This document shows positions 45,821 to 54,470 of a stretch of DNA of 64,000 nt, in pieces. The notes beneath the pieces are model-generated. The model ran no database searches. It was not told where the DNA came from and saw only the letters and a list, made by a program, of their open reading frames with translations. The position numbers and the translations under genes were made by a program. This DNA is from Eubacteriales bacterium SKADARSKE-1 (GTDB lineage: Bacteria; Bacillota; Clostridia; Oscillospirales; Acutalibacteraceae): NCBI GenBank assembly GCA_030920305.1, contig JARLUB010000003.1, forward strand, positions 92,005 through 156,004, read 5' to 3'. Position 1 is the first letter of the stretch. The number at the start of each line of letters is the position of its first letter.

Positions 45821-46270
45821 TTAATGGTCGGCTCTTTCAGCGGCCTCCGCATCTGTTTTTGTTAGATGTATGGTTCCTTTTGGATGTTGTGGAGGTGCAT
45901 AAATAGAATATAACTTTATTGGTCTGTTGCCAGTATTAATCAAATTATGCCATGTTCCGGCCGGAATAATAAATGCAAAGTCAGGGGAAACTGGTCTTTG
46001 AAAATTTAAATTATTTTTGCTATCTCCCATTTTAACTAATCCTCGTCCTTGCTCAATACGAATAAATTGATCAAGGTTTGGGTGAATTTCAAGACCAATA
46101 TCTCCGCCAACTGGAATACTCATTAAAGTTAGTTGCATATGATGACCTGTCCATAGCACTCTGCGAAATGCCTTATTTTGCTTGGTAGCTTGCTCTATAT
46201 TTATAACAAAAGGTTTAGGGCCATAGTCTATTATTGTAGGATCAAATTGTTCGTTATTAAAATTTTGCAT
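45821..46270 (-). CDS. Cupin-domain protein
   Basis: The start is ATG 46270 after AAGGAAGTG (frame open to 46279). 149 residues with a single cupin barrel: GGDIGLEIHPNLDQFIRIEQ (motif 1 with its His and Glu) and PAGTWHNLINTG (motif 2 with its His). It resembles the small cupins annotated as sugar- or mannose-6-phosphate isomerase-like proteins. The substrate is unknown. It lies upstream of arsR on the same strand with its own terminator and is inside the segment bounded by the 113-base direct repeats. Confidence 0.75.
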   Translation of the reverse strand: MQNFNNEQFDPTIIDYGPKPFVINIEQATKQNKAFRRVLWTGHHMQLTLMSIPVGGDIGLEIHPNLDQFIRIEQGRGLVKMGDSKNNLNFQRPVSPDFAFIIPAGTWHNLINTGNRPIKLYSIYAPPQHPKGTIHLTKTDAEAAERADH

Positions 46271-46398
46271 GCAAAACACTTCCTTTTCAAGGTTTTACCA
46301 TTATTATATGTCTTTTGGAAGGGCTCTGTGAAATTGGTGCTATAATAGACCTCCTTTCAAACTAATGACATGGACAAAGACCGTAAGGTAAAGAACCC

Positions 46399-46511
46399 AC
46401 AATAAGACAAGTCAAAAAGATTAAACATAACACAAGACTTGTGTAGACAATATCTAAATCTAGCTCTTAATACTGCTCTTTCAACTTGCCTTAAACTGTT
46501 TCAAATATATT
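46399..46511. repeat. Direct repeat, right copy flanking the ars operon
   Basis: Matches 41406-41518 with few differences. It is the natural downstream flank of the AAA+ gene at 46535 (compare 62484-62571 inverted). The cupin/ars segment therefore sits inside a duplicated copy of this flank. Confidence 0.8.
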
Positions 46512-46534
46512 ATGTTTGGGATTTAATTAGTAAA

Positions 46535-48130
46535 TTAAGCAGCAACTAAAGCAGTTTTAATATCTTCGGCTAAATGTGGATCTTCATTTTCACCGTTGGT
46601 GCAGTCGATTGCGCCATGTGAAAACTTATCCTTACAATCAGCAGAAGCTTTATCTTCAGTTGTTACAGCACATTCGGGTGTTTTTAAAACTTCATGATTT
46701 TCAACTAATTGCAAATCCGGTTTTGCTTTTTCAGAAATTTGACCGGCATCGACAGCAGTAGTTTCATCCAACTTATGACCATAATAGTCGGGGATTTGCT
46801 GCTTACTTAATTCAAACCTATCAAGCAACTCATCATAATAGACAAAGAGCTTAGACCCTTTAGCGGCAGCATTTGTTTCACCATTTTTTACTTTCTCAAT
46901 GACTTCCTTAACCAGATTTGCCCGGATTCTGTCAAGGTATCTAGCACCCTTGTTTTCCTTTTCGGTTTTTGCGGCGATTTTTTCAAAGGTTTCGTCAAGT
47001 ATTACAAGCTGGGTGTCAGCATACTTTTTCCAGTAATCCACTACCTTTTCTGAGAACTCTTTTTGTGCAATCTTGAAATATTCTTTTCTTGTCAAGTTAT
47101 CAAATTCTACGATTTTTACGCGATTTAAGAAAGATTTATCATGCATAGCAATTGTTCTAGAGCCGGTGCCATCTTCTTCCTCTTCAGGGTTCAAGGCAGC
47201 AAAATTCCCTTTATTGACACAAGAGCTGCTTTCGTTGGAAGTGAGAATTATTAATGCTCCCGAAAAATCAAAAACTTGACCTTTTATGTTAACAGTGCCG
47301 CTATCCATTGCGCCCCTAAGAATTTCGTCAAGCTCACCATTTGGGTTAAGCTTATCGGACTCGTTTATGATGATTACCCCTCTTTTAGGGTGAGCTTTTA
47401 GATATTTCGCAAGATTTTTGGATCTTTTCAAGGAAGAATTGTTTCCATAACGATCAACATCTAGTCCAAAAAGCTGATCAATCAAGGTTTCATTTGAGCG
47501 TCTATCAACATCGGCGGCAGAAAGCACGAGCGGCTCTTCGCCTTGCGCCCCAGCGACTTTGAGTGCTGCAAGAGTTTTTCCAACACCTGAAGCTCCAATG
47601 AACAGCATAACATCTGCGTGGCTGTATTCATATTCATTCATGTGAGCCAAGTTTTTATCATGAATGATCATGTATAAAAAGCGCTCAATGGTCGATTTTG
47701 GAGTTTCTTGCCCCTTAATTTCTTTAAAAGAATTTTTAAGTGCAGCAATGGTTTTATCAGGATCTTTATGGGAAGATGTAAGCTTATTTTTTATCCGAGT
47801 TTTTACATTAAAGCCCAGCTCTTTTACGTCTTCATAGCAGTATTTAAGCGAATATATTTGACTAAGCCCCCAAGAAAGTGAACCTGCGGTCGTTAAAAAA
47901 GAAACTAGACCTCCTAAAGCACAGGCACCACCCAAAAATAAGTAGCTTCCATTTAAAAAATTAGGCCAACTCATTGGAGGAACCGCCTTACAATAACCCT
48001 CTTCTTTAGAGGCCACGATTGGTGTCCCAGTTGAAGGATTTATTTTCCACTCATCGGCTTTTACAAGATTAATTTTTATGGATGAAATACAAAAACAAAA
48101 AATAAGTAAAGTAGAAATTATTTTATACAA
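46535..48130 (-). CDS. AAA+ ATPase (ClpB/torsin-like) with signal peptide, island copy A
   Basis: 531 residues, TTG start after AAAGGAG. Signal peptide 1-25 (ending VKA), a second hydrophobic segment at about 59-93, then one AAA+ domain: Walker A GASGVGKT (179-186), Walker B GVIIINESDK with Asn256-Glu257 (Asp replaced by Asn), sensor 1 TSN (Asn299), arginine finger in SFLNRVKIVEF (Arg337) and sensor 2 KGARYLDRI (Arg397). The final ~130 residues are charged and variable. The D2 domain of ClpB and torsins are the closest pattern. Topology is open: with the leader cleaved, the second segment could place the ATPase inside, whereas a non-spanning segment would leave it outside. Residues 1-377 are identical to the copy at 60863-62458. 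Confidence 0.8.
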   Translation of the reverse strand: MYKIISTLLIFCFCISSIKINLVKADEWKINPSTGTPIVASKEEGYCKAVPPMSWPNFLNGSYLFLGGACALGGLVSFLTTAGSLSWGLSQIYSLKYCYEDVKELGFNVKTRIKNKLTSSHKDPDKTIAALKNSFKEIKGQETPKSTIERFLYMIIHDKNLAHMNEYEYSHADVMLFIGASGVGKTLAALKVAGAQGEEPLVLSAADVDRRSNETLIDQLFGLDVDRYGNNSSLKRSKNLAKYLKAHPKRGVIIINESDKLNPNGELDEILRGAMDSGTVNIKGQVFDFSGALIILTSNESSSCVNKGNFAALNPEEEEDGTGSRTIAMHDKSFLNRVKIVEFDNLTRKEYFKIAQKEFSEKVVDYWKKYADTQLVILDETFEKIAAKTEKENKGARYLDRIRANLVKEVIEKVKNGETNAAAKGSKLFVYYDELLDRFELSKQQIPDYYGHKLDETTAVDAGQISEKAKPDLQLVENHEVLKTPECAVTTEDKASADCKDKFSHGAIDCTNGENEDPHLAEDIKTALVAA

Positions 48131-48411
48131 TTATGATGCTCCTTTTTTATGGTTCGTAATTAACATAGTAGACGTCTCCATCAGGTTTTTTCAAAAGTTC
48201 TTTTCTTGCAAACCTTAGTGTCACGTAGTTCTGATGGGTCCCTCTTGTGTTTGTTGTAATTAAAAGGCAATTTAAAGTAAGATCAGTTAAGAAAGCAATT
48301 AACTTTTAATAATTCAGGCCGTATTTGTCTCATTCTCACCAGAGAAAGACCCCCAGCATAGCTGAGGGACCACTTATTGCTTTGAATTAAATTCAAGCCA
48401 AGAACCTGCTG
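48131..48411 (-). promoter_or_regulatory. Terminator and conserved leader between the 226-residue gene and the AAA+ gene
   Basis: CCCCCAGC / GCTGAGGG (48350-48368) is a hairpin that on the minus strand follows the 226-residue gene; in the other copy it ends in TTTTT. The next 210 bases are strongly conserved between copies. They contain a short frame ending LKKPDGDVYYVNYEP right before the AAA+ ribosome site, which may be a leader peptide or the end of a lost gene. Confidence 0.55.
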
Positions 48412-49074
48412 CTATAAATCTTTCTTAGGTTGTGCGTTAGCTTGTTCTGCTTTCCAATTATCTAAAAATGAAGCAGTTTTTACCATAAGATCCCTAGTCT
48501 CTAATAAAAACCCTCTTAAATAACCCACCCTCAATTTTTCGTTAGGTTTACACAGTGAATCCCACACATGAGAATTTATTTTTATTTCATTAAATAATTT
48601 AACAGACTCGGGGTAATCCTTAAGGAACTTATATAGTGAAAGAGCACACCCATTAGTTAAATGTCCCATCGCGATTATATTGGCCCCTGAAAAATCTTCT
48701 GTTGTATGTAATTTGGGTATTTCATTATTTAAAATTTTATCAATATATTTTATTGTATCCGAAAATTCACCATCATAAACATCAGAAAACAGAGCTGGTG
48801 GAAGCCCAAATCCCCCCACAAAATTTATAATTTTATTATCAAATGCTTCTCTATAGTCACTATCACCGCGATTATAGCCTGTTTTATATCCAGCTAAATA
48901 AGATGCGGCAGCAATAACCGCAGAAATTAATGCACTTAACCCTAATGTTTTGTAATTAATTCTACTTGCTGCTTGTGGACTGGTTTTCTGCTGAGTTTCA
49001 CACGCAAAAACACTTAAATTGCTTGTAAAAACCATTGTAAGCGCTAATAACGAAGCTATTAATTTATTTCTCAT
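48412..49074 (-). CDS. Exported or membrane-anchored protein, family B, copy A
   Basis: The start is ATG 49074, overlapping the preceding stop as ATGA (frame open to 49092). 220 residues: signal peptide 1-22 (ending VFA), a hydrophobic segment at about 41-60 (LGLSALISAVIAAASYLAGY), then a mostly helical soluble domain ending in DLMVKTASFLDNWKAEQANA. No known family is recognised. A diverged copy is at 59925-60581 and a remnant at about 20475-20560. It is always coupled to the large exported protein upstream and the AAA+ gene downstream. Confidence 0.7.
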   Translation of the reverse strand: MRNKLIASLLALTMVFTSNLSVFACETQQKTSPQAASRINYKTLGLSALISAVIAAASYLAGYKTGYNRGDSDYREAFDNKIINFVGGFGLPPALFSDVYDGEFSDTIKYIDKILNNEIPKLHTTEDFSGANIIAMGHLTNGCALSLYKFLKDYPESVKLFNEIKINSHVWDSLCKPNEKLRVGYLRGFLLETRDLMVKTASFLDNWKAEQANAQPKKDL

Positions 49075-51182
49075 TGTAAAATACCGTCCCATCTTTGAAT
49101 TTCGTTAACAAAGTACTCTCTTAATAAACGGTCGTTACTATTTTTATTCTCGCTAGTCCTTCTTTCTTCTATTATTACACCATCATAATCATTTCTATTT
49201 GCATAATCCCTATAATTCATTTTTATGTATAAATTCAGTAAGTTCAAATATATTTCTTTTCTTGTTTTTAGTTTAGCCAAAAATTGTTGTCTGTTTTTCT
49301 TAATTTGTATGCGAGTGTCCATAACTATGCTTTCTACATACTTATCAAGAGCTTTCATTATGTCAGATCTTTGTTTCGAACTTAATTTCATTTCATCAAT
49401 TCTTTGGCATACAGCCGTTTCACTTTGCTGCTCATTTTTATTTTCATTTAAAGGAAGTTTTTTTGATTTTTCTTCATTTAAACATTCTTCTATTTCCTCT
49501 TTGCTAAATTTTTCACCATCTCCTTCAACTGCATCCTTAACTATTTTTATCCCGGTAGCAGCTATTTCGCTTGTTCCTCCTGTAAAGTAGGCAATACCCA
49601 TTCTTATTCCAGTTCCTAATAATGAGCGTGCTGCCATGCTCTGAGCTTCTCTTTCCAGTGTTACTTTCTCAGCTTCCGCTTTTGCAACATCTTCTGCCAT
49701 ACTGTCAAGCATATCTTGGTCACTTTCAGGTTTTAACTCTTTTGCTAATTTTATAAAGTCTTTTCTAAAGTTTTTGTTTGTAAATCCTTCCATCTCAAGG
49801 TCTTCCGAAAGAATGCCGTGTTTTGAAATTAGCTCATCTTCGACTTTGTTGATAAATTTTTTAGTGTCTTCGCGCTCTAAGTAAATCGTTGTTTCACGTT
49901 CTGTGTCAACAATTACCTTACATCTATCTGTTTTTACTCCTAAAATAGGAGCCATGTTTTCTTTAAATACAAATCTGTGTTCTGTAATTAATGCATTAAT
50001 TTTTTGCCGTAAGTTATACATAGCTGTTAGTGTTTCCAGGTCTCTGTGTTCACGATCTTTTTCGAGTTTAGCAAGGTAACTGCTAGCCCTGTTAAGGGGG
50101 TAACAAAATTCAACTGTTTGCATATTAGATGCCCAAGGTTTTATATCTTCTCTGTAAAAATCTACTGCTTTGTCCAATTCTAAGATCATATCTTTTTTGC
50201 TGAGACCAGAATTCATTATACCATAAAGTGTTTTTTCAATTTTAGCAAAATCATAATGCTTATTTAAAACTAAAACTTTTGAAAAATCTTTATCAATAAC
50301 CACTGAACAAACACTATCACACTTTTCTAGATCTTCGCCACAATTCTGTAAAGCATAGTTCAAATGCGCAGCATTGGTTGCAAACAACTCTGCTTTATCG
50401 ACAGTTGAAAGAGATGATTTTGAATTTTCAGGGAGATTGTATACCGTTTTGCATTCTTCTTTAGTAAGCGCTCTTTTTTTGATACCTACTATTAAGACAT
50501 CTCTTTCTTTGTCGTAAACTAATGTTGATTCTTGAAAAATAGGACTCCCATCGGTGTCTCTTGTTACGTATTCAATAACAGTGTTTCCATCGGCATCCTT
50601 TCTTACATCTGTACCAAATGGTTTGCAGTCCATGTATGACCCTTCTTGCGGAACTAATGCGGTTTGTTCAGCTTTTGTTAATAATTTGTTTTTGCTACTA
50701 AAGAGGTGACTGTACCATGTCCAATCCTTAGTTTCTTGATCTAATTTGCCACGAATTGCTTCTTGAAGTTGTGGTATATGTTCGGGATAAAATTGCAGAT
50801 ACTCTTTACCTGATTCTATAAAGTGTGCATCAGGCCGAACCGTTTGTTCTATCTTTTTGCCGTTTGGTCCATCAACCATAAATCCTAAACCAATTTCTTG
50901 AATTTCACCTAAATTCGGTGGGTAATTTTTTAATATTTCTTGTTTTTGTTCTTCTGGGTTTTTTACAATTTCTACTTTTTGTTCTTCAGGTTTTTTTACA
51001 ATTTCTTCTTGTTTTGATTGAGAAGTTATGTCATCCTTTCTTTCCGCTTCTTGTTTTGCTTGACCTGAGAATAATTTACAATACCAACTACTACACTCTC
51101 CCTCTGCCGATGCCCCCAACGCTAATGTCCCTTGGAAAATGCTAACTGTTGTTAAAACCGTTGCTAAAACCTTACTTTTCAT
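49071..51182 (-). CDS. Large exported protein, family A, copy A
   Basis: 703 residues. Signal peptide 1-27 (ending GASA). A Lys/Glu/Gln-rich stretch with repeated KKPEEQKVEIVKNPEEQ units (about 55-80) follows. A conserved segment (YPPNLGEIQEIGLGFMVDG, about 90-108) opens a long, mainly helical body. A hydrophobic Gly/Ala stretch lies at about 515-545 and a charged C-terminus ends in RLLREYFVNEIQRWDG. No known domain is recognised. The paralog at 58104 lacks about 100 residues of the middle. It is the first gene of the three-gene operon and ends by overlapping family B. Confidence 0.7.
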   Translation of the reverse strand: MKSKVLATVLTTVSIFQGTLALGASAEGECSSWYCKLFSGQAKQEAERKDDITSQSKQEEIVKKPEEQKVEIVKNPEEQKQEILKNYPPNLGEIQEIGLGFMVDGPNGKKIEQTVRPDAHFIESGKEYLQFYPEHIPQLQEAIRGKLDQETKDWTWYSHLFSSKNKLLTKAEQTALVPQEGSYMDCKPFGTDVRKDADGNTVIEYVTRDTDGSPIFQESTLVYDKERDVLIVGIKKRALTKEECKTVYNLPENSKSSLSTVDKAELFATNAAHLNYALQNCGEDLEKCDSVCSVVIDKDFSKVLVLNKHYDFAKIEKTLYGIMNSGLSKKDMILELDKAVDFYREDIKPWASNMQTVEFCYPLNRASSYLAKLEKDREHRDLETLTAMYNLRQKINALITEHRFVFKENMAPILGVKTDRCKVIVDTERETTIYLEREDTKKFINKVEDELISKHGILSEDLEMEGFTNKNFRKDFIKLAKELKPESDQDMLDSMAEDVAKAEAEKVTLEREAQSMAARSLLGTGIRMGIAYFTGGTSEIAATGIKIVKDAVEGDGEKFSKEEIEECLNEEKSKKLPLNENKNEQQSETAVCQRIDEMKLSSKQRSDIMKALDKYVESIVMDTRIQIKKNRQQFLAKLKTRKEIYLNLLNLYIKMNYRDYANRNDYDGVIIEERRTSENKNSNDRLLREYFVNEIQRWDGILQ

Positions 51183-51188
51183 ACTTTT

Positions 51189-51467
51189 TTAGACCAACCT
51201 TTCATTTTTATGCTCTAAAATTGTATCATTAATTTTTCTAAAAATAATTCCCTGAGGAAAATAATGTATTATTTTGTATGATTTAACATTTTTTATGTTT
51301 TTTAACTTTAAATCTATAAAATCTTTCCCAAAAAACCACATTTGGGGCATTTGATGTAAATTTAATAAGGCTGTCGGTGTTACAAGGTAACCAATTGCGA
51401 TAGAAGGACTACCGGGGGGGAGCAAAACATACCACTCATTTCCGCTAAAACACTTATCTAAGTTCAT
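51189..51467 (-). CDS. Small protein of the primase operon, unrecognised
   Basis: 92 residues beginning MNLDKCFSGNEWYVLLPPGS and ending in a basic helix. It overlaps the preceding 116-residue gene (ATGAACTTAGATAA) and ends seven bases before the family A gene. A broken copy of its last two thirds precedes the second operon at about 57875-58090. No family is recognised. Confidence 0.5.
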   Translation of the reverse strand: MNLDKCFSGNEWYVLLPPGSPSIAIGYLVTPTALLNLHQMPQMWFFGKDFIDLKLKNIKNVKSYKIIHYFPQGIIFRKINDTILEHKNERLV

Positions 51468-51804
51468 TGTTTTCTTTAAGAGCTTTTAAAACTAATTTAT
51501 AAGTGACGGTATCTCCTGTTATTGCCTCTATGCACTTAACCGCTTTTAAAAGCAAAACAGCTGGGCTCTCTGCTTTTAAATTTTTGATTATATCAGTTAC
51601 AATGCATTCAGTTTTCAGTATGTTGCGTTGCTGTATTTTATATAATGATTTTAAGTATAGGTCTTCTTTAGCTTCTTTTGAAAAGATTTGTTTGTAATTG
51701 TCTATAATATTATTTTCTGTTTGGTTTTTTATAGAGTTAATCTGTTCATTTTTTTGAAGGTTAACATTTGTTTTAGAACATAGTTTTGGTGTCCAAAACC
51801 TCAT
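51454..51804 (-). CDS. Small protein downstream of the primase, unrecognised
   Basis: The start at ATG 51804 follows AGGAGGTGA (frame open to 51813). 116 residues, helical and charged, with a conserved core LLLKAVKCIEAITGDTVTYK. Remnants with the same core are at about 20165-20310 and possibly 41350-41410. It begins inside the end of the primase gene and is coupled to the next small gene. Role unknown. Confidence 0.55.
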   Translation of the reverse strand: MRFWTPKLCSKTNVNLQKNEQINSIKNQTENNIIDNYKQIFSKEAKEDLYLKSLYKIQQRNILKTECIVTDIIKNLKAESPAVLLLKAVKCIEAITGDTVTYKLVLKALKENNELR

Positions 51805-53884
51805 TTTGTTCACCTCCTACTAAATTGAAAGCCTCTTTTCTTATCGCCAAGAAACGTTGAACTTTCCCATTTACCCTTTTTGAAAAGGTTCTCCTACCTT
51901 TATCTGCTATAATTAGATTTTCTTTTGCAAGGTCGTTAAATAAGCGTGTCCTACTTACAGGAAATACTCTATCTTGCCTTCTTAAAAATTCAATTACAGC
52001 AGAAAATGTAATCTCAGGGAAAAAGTATATAAAATCATTATCTTGATATCCCAAAAATTTTTCCGCAACTGCTGACGTTCCAGTATCCACCATCTGAACG
52101 TTTTTCTTATCAGATGCTAAAAGCTCATTAATTACCGTAAGGAAAATAACTGTGGGAGTTTCCTCTTTTTGCAACTTAGACTGTTCTTCACAAGAACTTT
52201 TAAAAACCCCAAAAGCGTTATTGCAAAATTCATCAACTTCTGTTTCTGTAAAAATCTCATTTTCCTGCATAAACGAACAAAACATACTGATACCAAGTCC
52301 CAACCAAGATAGCATTGGAATCATTCTTGCATGGCAATCATTCATATTTGTATAATCTTTGTAATCATTAAAAATTTCCCTTAACCATTCGCAAAGCGTA
52401 TCAGATTTTTTAATTAACCACTCTATATAAAACTGCATTGCAAGATTCAGTAAATGTGCATTATTTTGAACGGTAGTCAGTTTACTTTTATCAATAATGC
52501 CTTTTTTAAAATCTACAAAATAAAATCGTGATAACCCGGATTGTCCAATATCAGGGACATCTTCTCCCGTAATTATTACAAGGCTTCTAGGAGTATATGA
52601 TGCTCTAAGCTTGATATCAGATGTCATTCTAGCTCTGGCTAAATGATCACCAGCGCCTCTTGCAAGCCTTTGACAAATACTGTCCATACGCTTCTTGTCT
52701 AGAGCAGTCGTAGGGTGATAATCATCTACCAAAAGTAATGTATCTTTTAGAGTAAATGCCATTTTTTCAATAGCATTTGATGTACTATGAAAATTGGCTG
52801 GAGGCGATTCTGTCATGCCACTATACTCCATGAAATGGCTTAGATAAAGCATTGAAATCACTGTTTTAAAAGACCCAGTTTCTCCTTTACAGAATAAAGA
52901 AAATGATGGGGAAGTGCCAAGACTGGTTAAGAAATGATTCAGCGGCGCAAGATAAGTAAAGCTAAGTAGTGGATAACTAATTTCAGGCGGTGCCAAATTA
53001 AATAAATTTAAAACTGCATTTAATGCATCCTTGTACGGATTGTTAGTATCTGTTTTTTCTTCATTTAAAATGTTAAGTTCTGCGCTTTCTTCTGAAGATA
53101 ACTTCTTTAGTATTGCTATTTTTTCTGATTTAGTTAAATAATTAGCTTTTTCGGGCAAGCGAGAATTTAGGTCTAGTCCTTTATTAAAATTTTGCTCACA
53201 AATTGATGGCGGTACTTGATTGCTTAAATTTGTTGGCAATTTTTTCACCTCTTCTCGATTTCTTTTAAAAAATTCCACCTTTTCCTTAAAAGTGCCAAAT
53301 GTCAAACAGTCCAACCAGTATCCAATTTTTTCAATGTTATGTATAGACTCTATATAAAGTGGATGTAATTCTTCTGACTGCAGTAATTCACCGGCGCGAG
53401 CATTTATAAATAAATCGTTATTAAAGTTTTGTTCGTGAATTGGGTGCGGCGACTCGCCGCTTGACTTTGGCTTGTAAATGATTTCAGTATCTCGTAAAAG
53501 TCTGAAATATCTAGTAAGCACTAGTGTGGCATAATATATCCAATTCTCAAAATTCACATATAAGTTATTATCTTTTTTTATTTGTATAATCTTCTTTGAA
53601 CTTTTTAATTTTTTATCTAAATTTAAATTTAAGTTAAACATAGAATCTAAAGTTCGTACCGCCTCAATTGCAGAAATATTATGTAGTCTAGAAATCAATT
53701 CAATAGCATCACCATGAGCATCACATGAAAAACATTTGAAATAATTATTTTTGAAACTCATAGATGGAGTACTATCATTATGAAAGGGACAAATAGCTTT
53801 CCCATTACGATTTATAATGATACCTACATGTCTTGCAACATCTACTATATCAGTTTGATTTTTTACTTCCTCAAAAATATTCAT
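51773..53884 (-). CDS. Primase-helicase-like replication protein of the island
   Basis: 703 residues, ATG after GAGTAAGGT. Residues 25-75 form a CHC2 zinc finger (C32-PF-H35 ... C51-FS-C54, then DAHGDAIELISRLHN) as in DnaG-type primases. No Toprim motif is evident. A C-terminal ATPase-like domain has a P-loop-like FCKGETGSFKTVISM at about 330-344 (Phe where Gly is usual), a Walker-B-like LLLVDDYHP and a sensor-like SLVIITGED. This zinc-finger plus ATPase build is typical of replication proteins of phage satellites and integrative elements. It follows the excisionase-like gene by three bases. Confidence 0.7.
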   Translation of the reverse strand: MNIFEEVKNQTDIVDVARHVGIIINRNGKAICPFHNDSTPSMSFKNNYFKCFSCDAHGDAIELISRLHNISAIEAVRTLDSMFNLNLNLDKKLKSSKKIIQIKKDNNLYVNFENWIYYATLVLTRYFRLLRDTEIIYKPKSSGESPHPIHEQNFNNDLFINARAGELLQSEELHPLYIESIHNIEKIGYWLDCLTFGTFKEKVEFFKRNREEVKKLPTNLSNQVPPSICEQNFNKGLDLNSRLPEKANYLTKSEKIAILKKLSSEESAELNILNEEKTDTNNPYKDALNAVLNLFNLAPPEISYPLLSFTYLAPLNHFLTSLGTSPSFSLFCKGETGSFKTVISMLYLSHFMEYSGMTESPPANFHSTSNAIEKMAFTLKDTLLLVDDYHPTTALDKKRMDSICQRLARGAGDHLARARMTSDIKLRASYTPRSLVIITGEDVPDIGQSGLSRFYFVDFKKGIIDKSKLTTVQNNAHLLNLAMQFYIEWLIKKSDTLCEWLREIFNDYKDYTNMNDCHARMIPMLSWLGLGISMFCSFMQENEIFTETEVDEFCNNAFGVFKSSCEEQSKLQKEETPTVIFLTVINELLASDKKNVQMVDTGTSAVAEKFLGYQDNDFIYFFPEITFSAVIEFLRRQDRVFPVSRTRLFNDLAKENLIIADKGRRTFSKRVNGKVQRFLAIRKEAFNLVGGEQNEVLDTKTMF

Positions 53885-53887
53885 ACC

Positions 53888-54112
53888 TTACTCTTTTATC
53901 TTTCTTATTTCTTCAAATGAATTTTCGTTTTTATTTATTTTCGGATCATTCAAATAATCAACGAACTTATCAAAATTTATAAGCCACTTTTTCCCTGATC
54001 TTATTGCAACGATTTTTCCATTTAAGCATAATTGTCTTACCAAATGCTCGGCTAATCTAGTCTTTTCGGCAGTTTCCCGAATTGTCAGCATTGTTGGAAT
54101 ATCATTTGCCAT
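53888..54112 (-). CDS. Excisionase-like DNA-binding protein
   Basis: 74 residues with a MerR/excisionase-type helix-turn-helix (MLTIRETAEKTRLAEHLVRQ, then IVAIRSGKKWLINFDKFVDY). Its ATG lies inside the end of the 55-codon gene (ATATGGCAAATGA). Position between repressor and primase, transcribed away from the integrase, fits an Xis or an activator of the replication operon. Confidence 0.75.
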   Translation of the reverse strand: MANDIPTMLTIRETAEKTRLAEHLVRQLCLNGKIVAIRSGKKWLINFDKFVDYLNDPKINKNENSFEEIRKIKE

Positions 54113-54269
54113 ATTTATTTTCCTCCTTCAACCTTTGTTCAGCTTTTTTCCTCCAATAGTTTTGATTATGCTTTTTTACCTTGTCTTTGTTTTTAGCTCT
54201 CCATTGACGAAAGTATTCTGCCCTTAGCTCCGCTATTGCTTTTTCTATTATTTCTGTTGCTTTTTCCAT
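54102..54269 (-). CDS. Small basic protein, first gene of the replication operon
   Basis: 55 residues, ATG at 54269 after AAAGGAGT. The sequence contains AEYFRQWRAKNKDKVKKHNQ and YWRKKAEQRL, a pattern seen in small proteins of clostridial phages and integrative elements. It is strongly basic and helical, so nucleic-acid binding is possible. It overlaps the excisionase-like gene by 11 bases. Confidence 0.65.
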   Translation of the reverse strand: MEKATEIIEKAIAELRAEYFRQWRAKNKDKVKKHNQNYWRKKAEQRLKEENKYGK

Positions 54270-54470
54270 CCTTTTGTACTCCTTTTAAAAATATTTTTTC
54301 GCTTTCTCTTGACATAGAAAAGCTTTTACTTTATTATAAGAAATAGAAATGATGTTTCGTTTCTTATTATCATTATTTTAACACAGCAAAACATAAAGAC
54401 GCATATATTTTGAATTAGAATATTATTATGAATAAAATTAAAATTTATTTATAATAGGAAACGAGGAATT
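54270..54470. promoter_or_regulatory. Divergent control region between the replication and integrase operons
   Basis: 200 bases separate the divergent starts. The AAGAAATAGAAATGATGTTT stretch and its neighbours at about 54338-54367 contain partly repeated GAAA/TTTC half-sites (AGAAATAG, CGTTTCTTAT) suitable for the XRE repressor. TTGACA is present on the minus strand only in part, so promoters are not firmly placed. Confidence 0.35.

Larger units (their letters stand above)
46399..48470 (-). repeat. Long inverted repeat, left arm
   Basis: Nearly identical to 60525-62571 on the opposite strand. It covers the last codons of the 226-residue protein gene, its terminator, a 210-base leader and the AAA+ gene with its downstream flank. 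Similarity falls sharply in the last quarter of the AAA+ gene and beyond the left end of the exported-protein gene. Confidence 0.85.
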
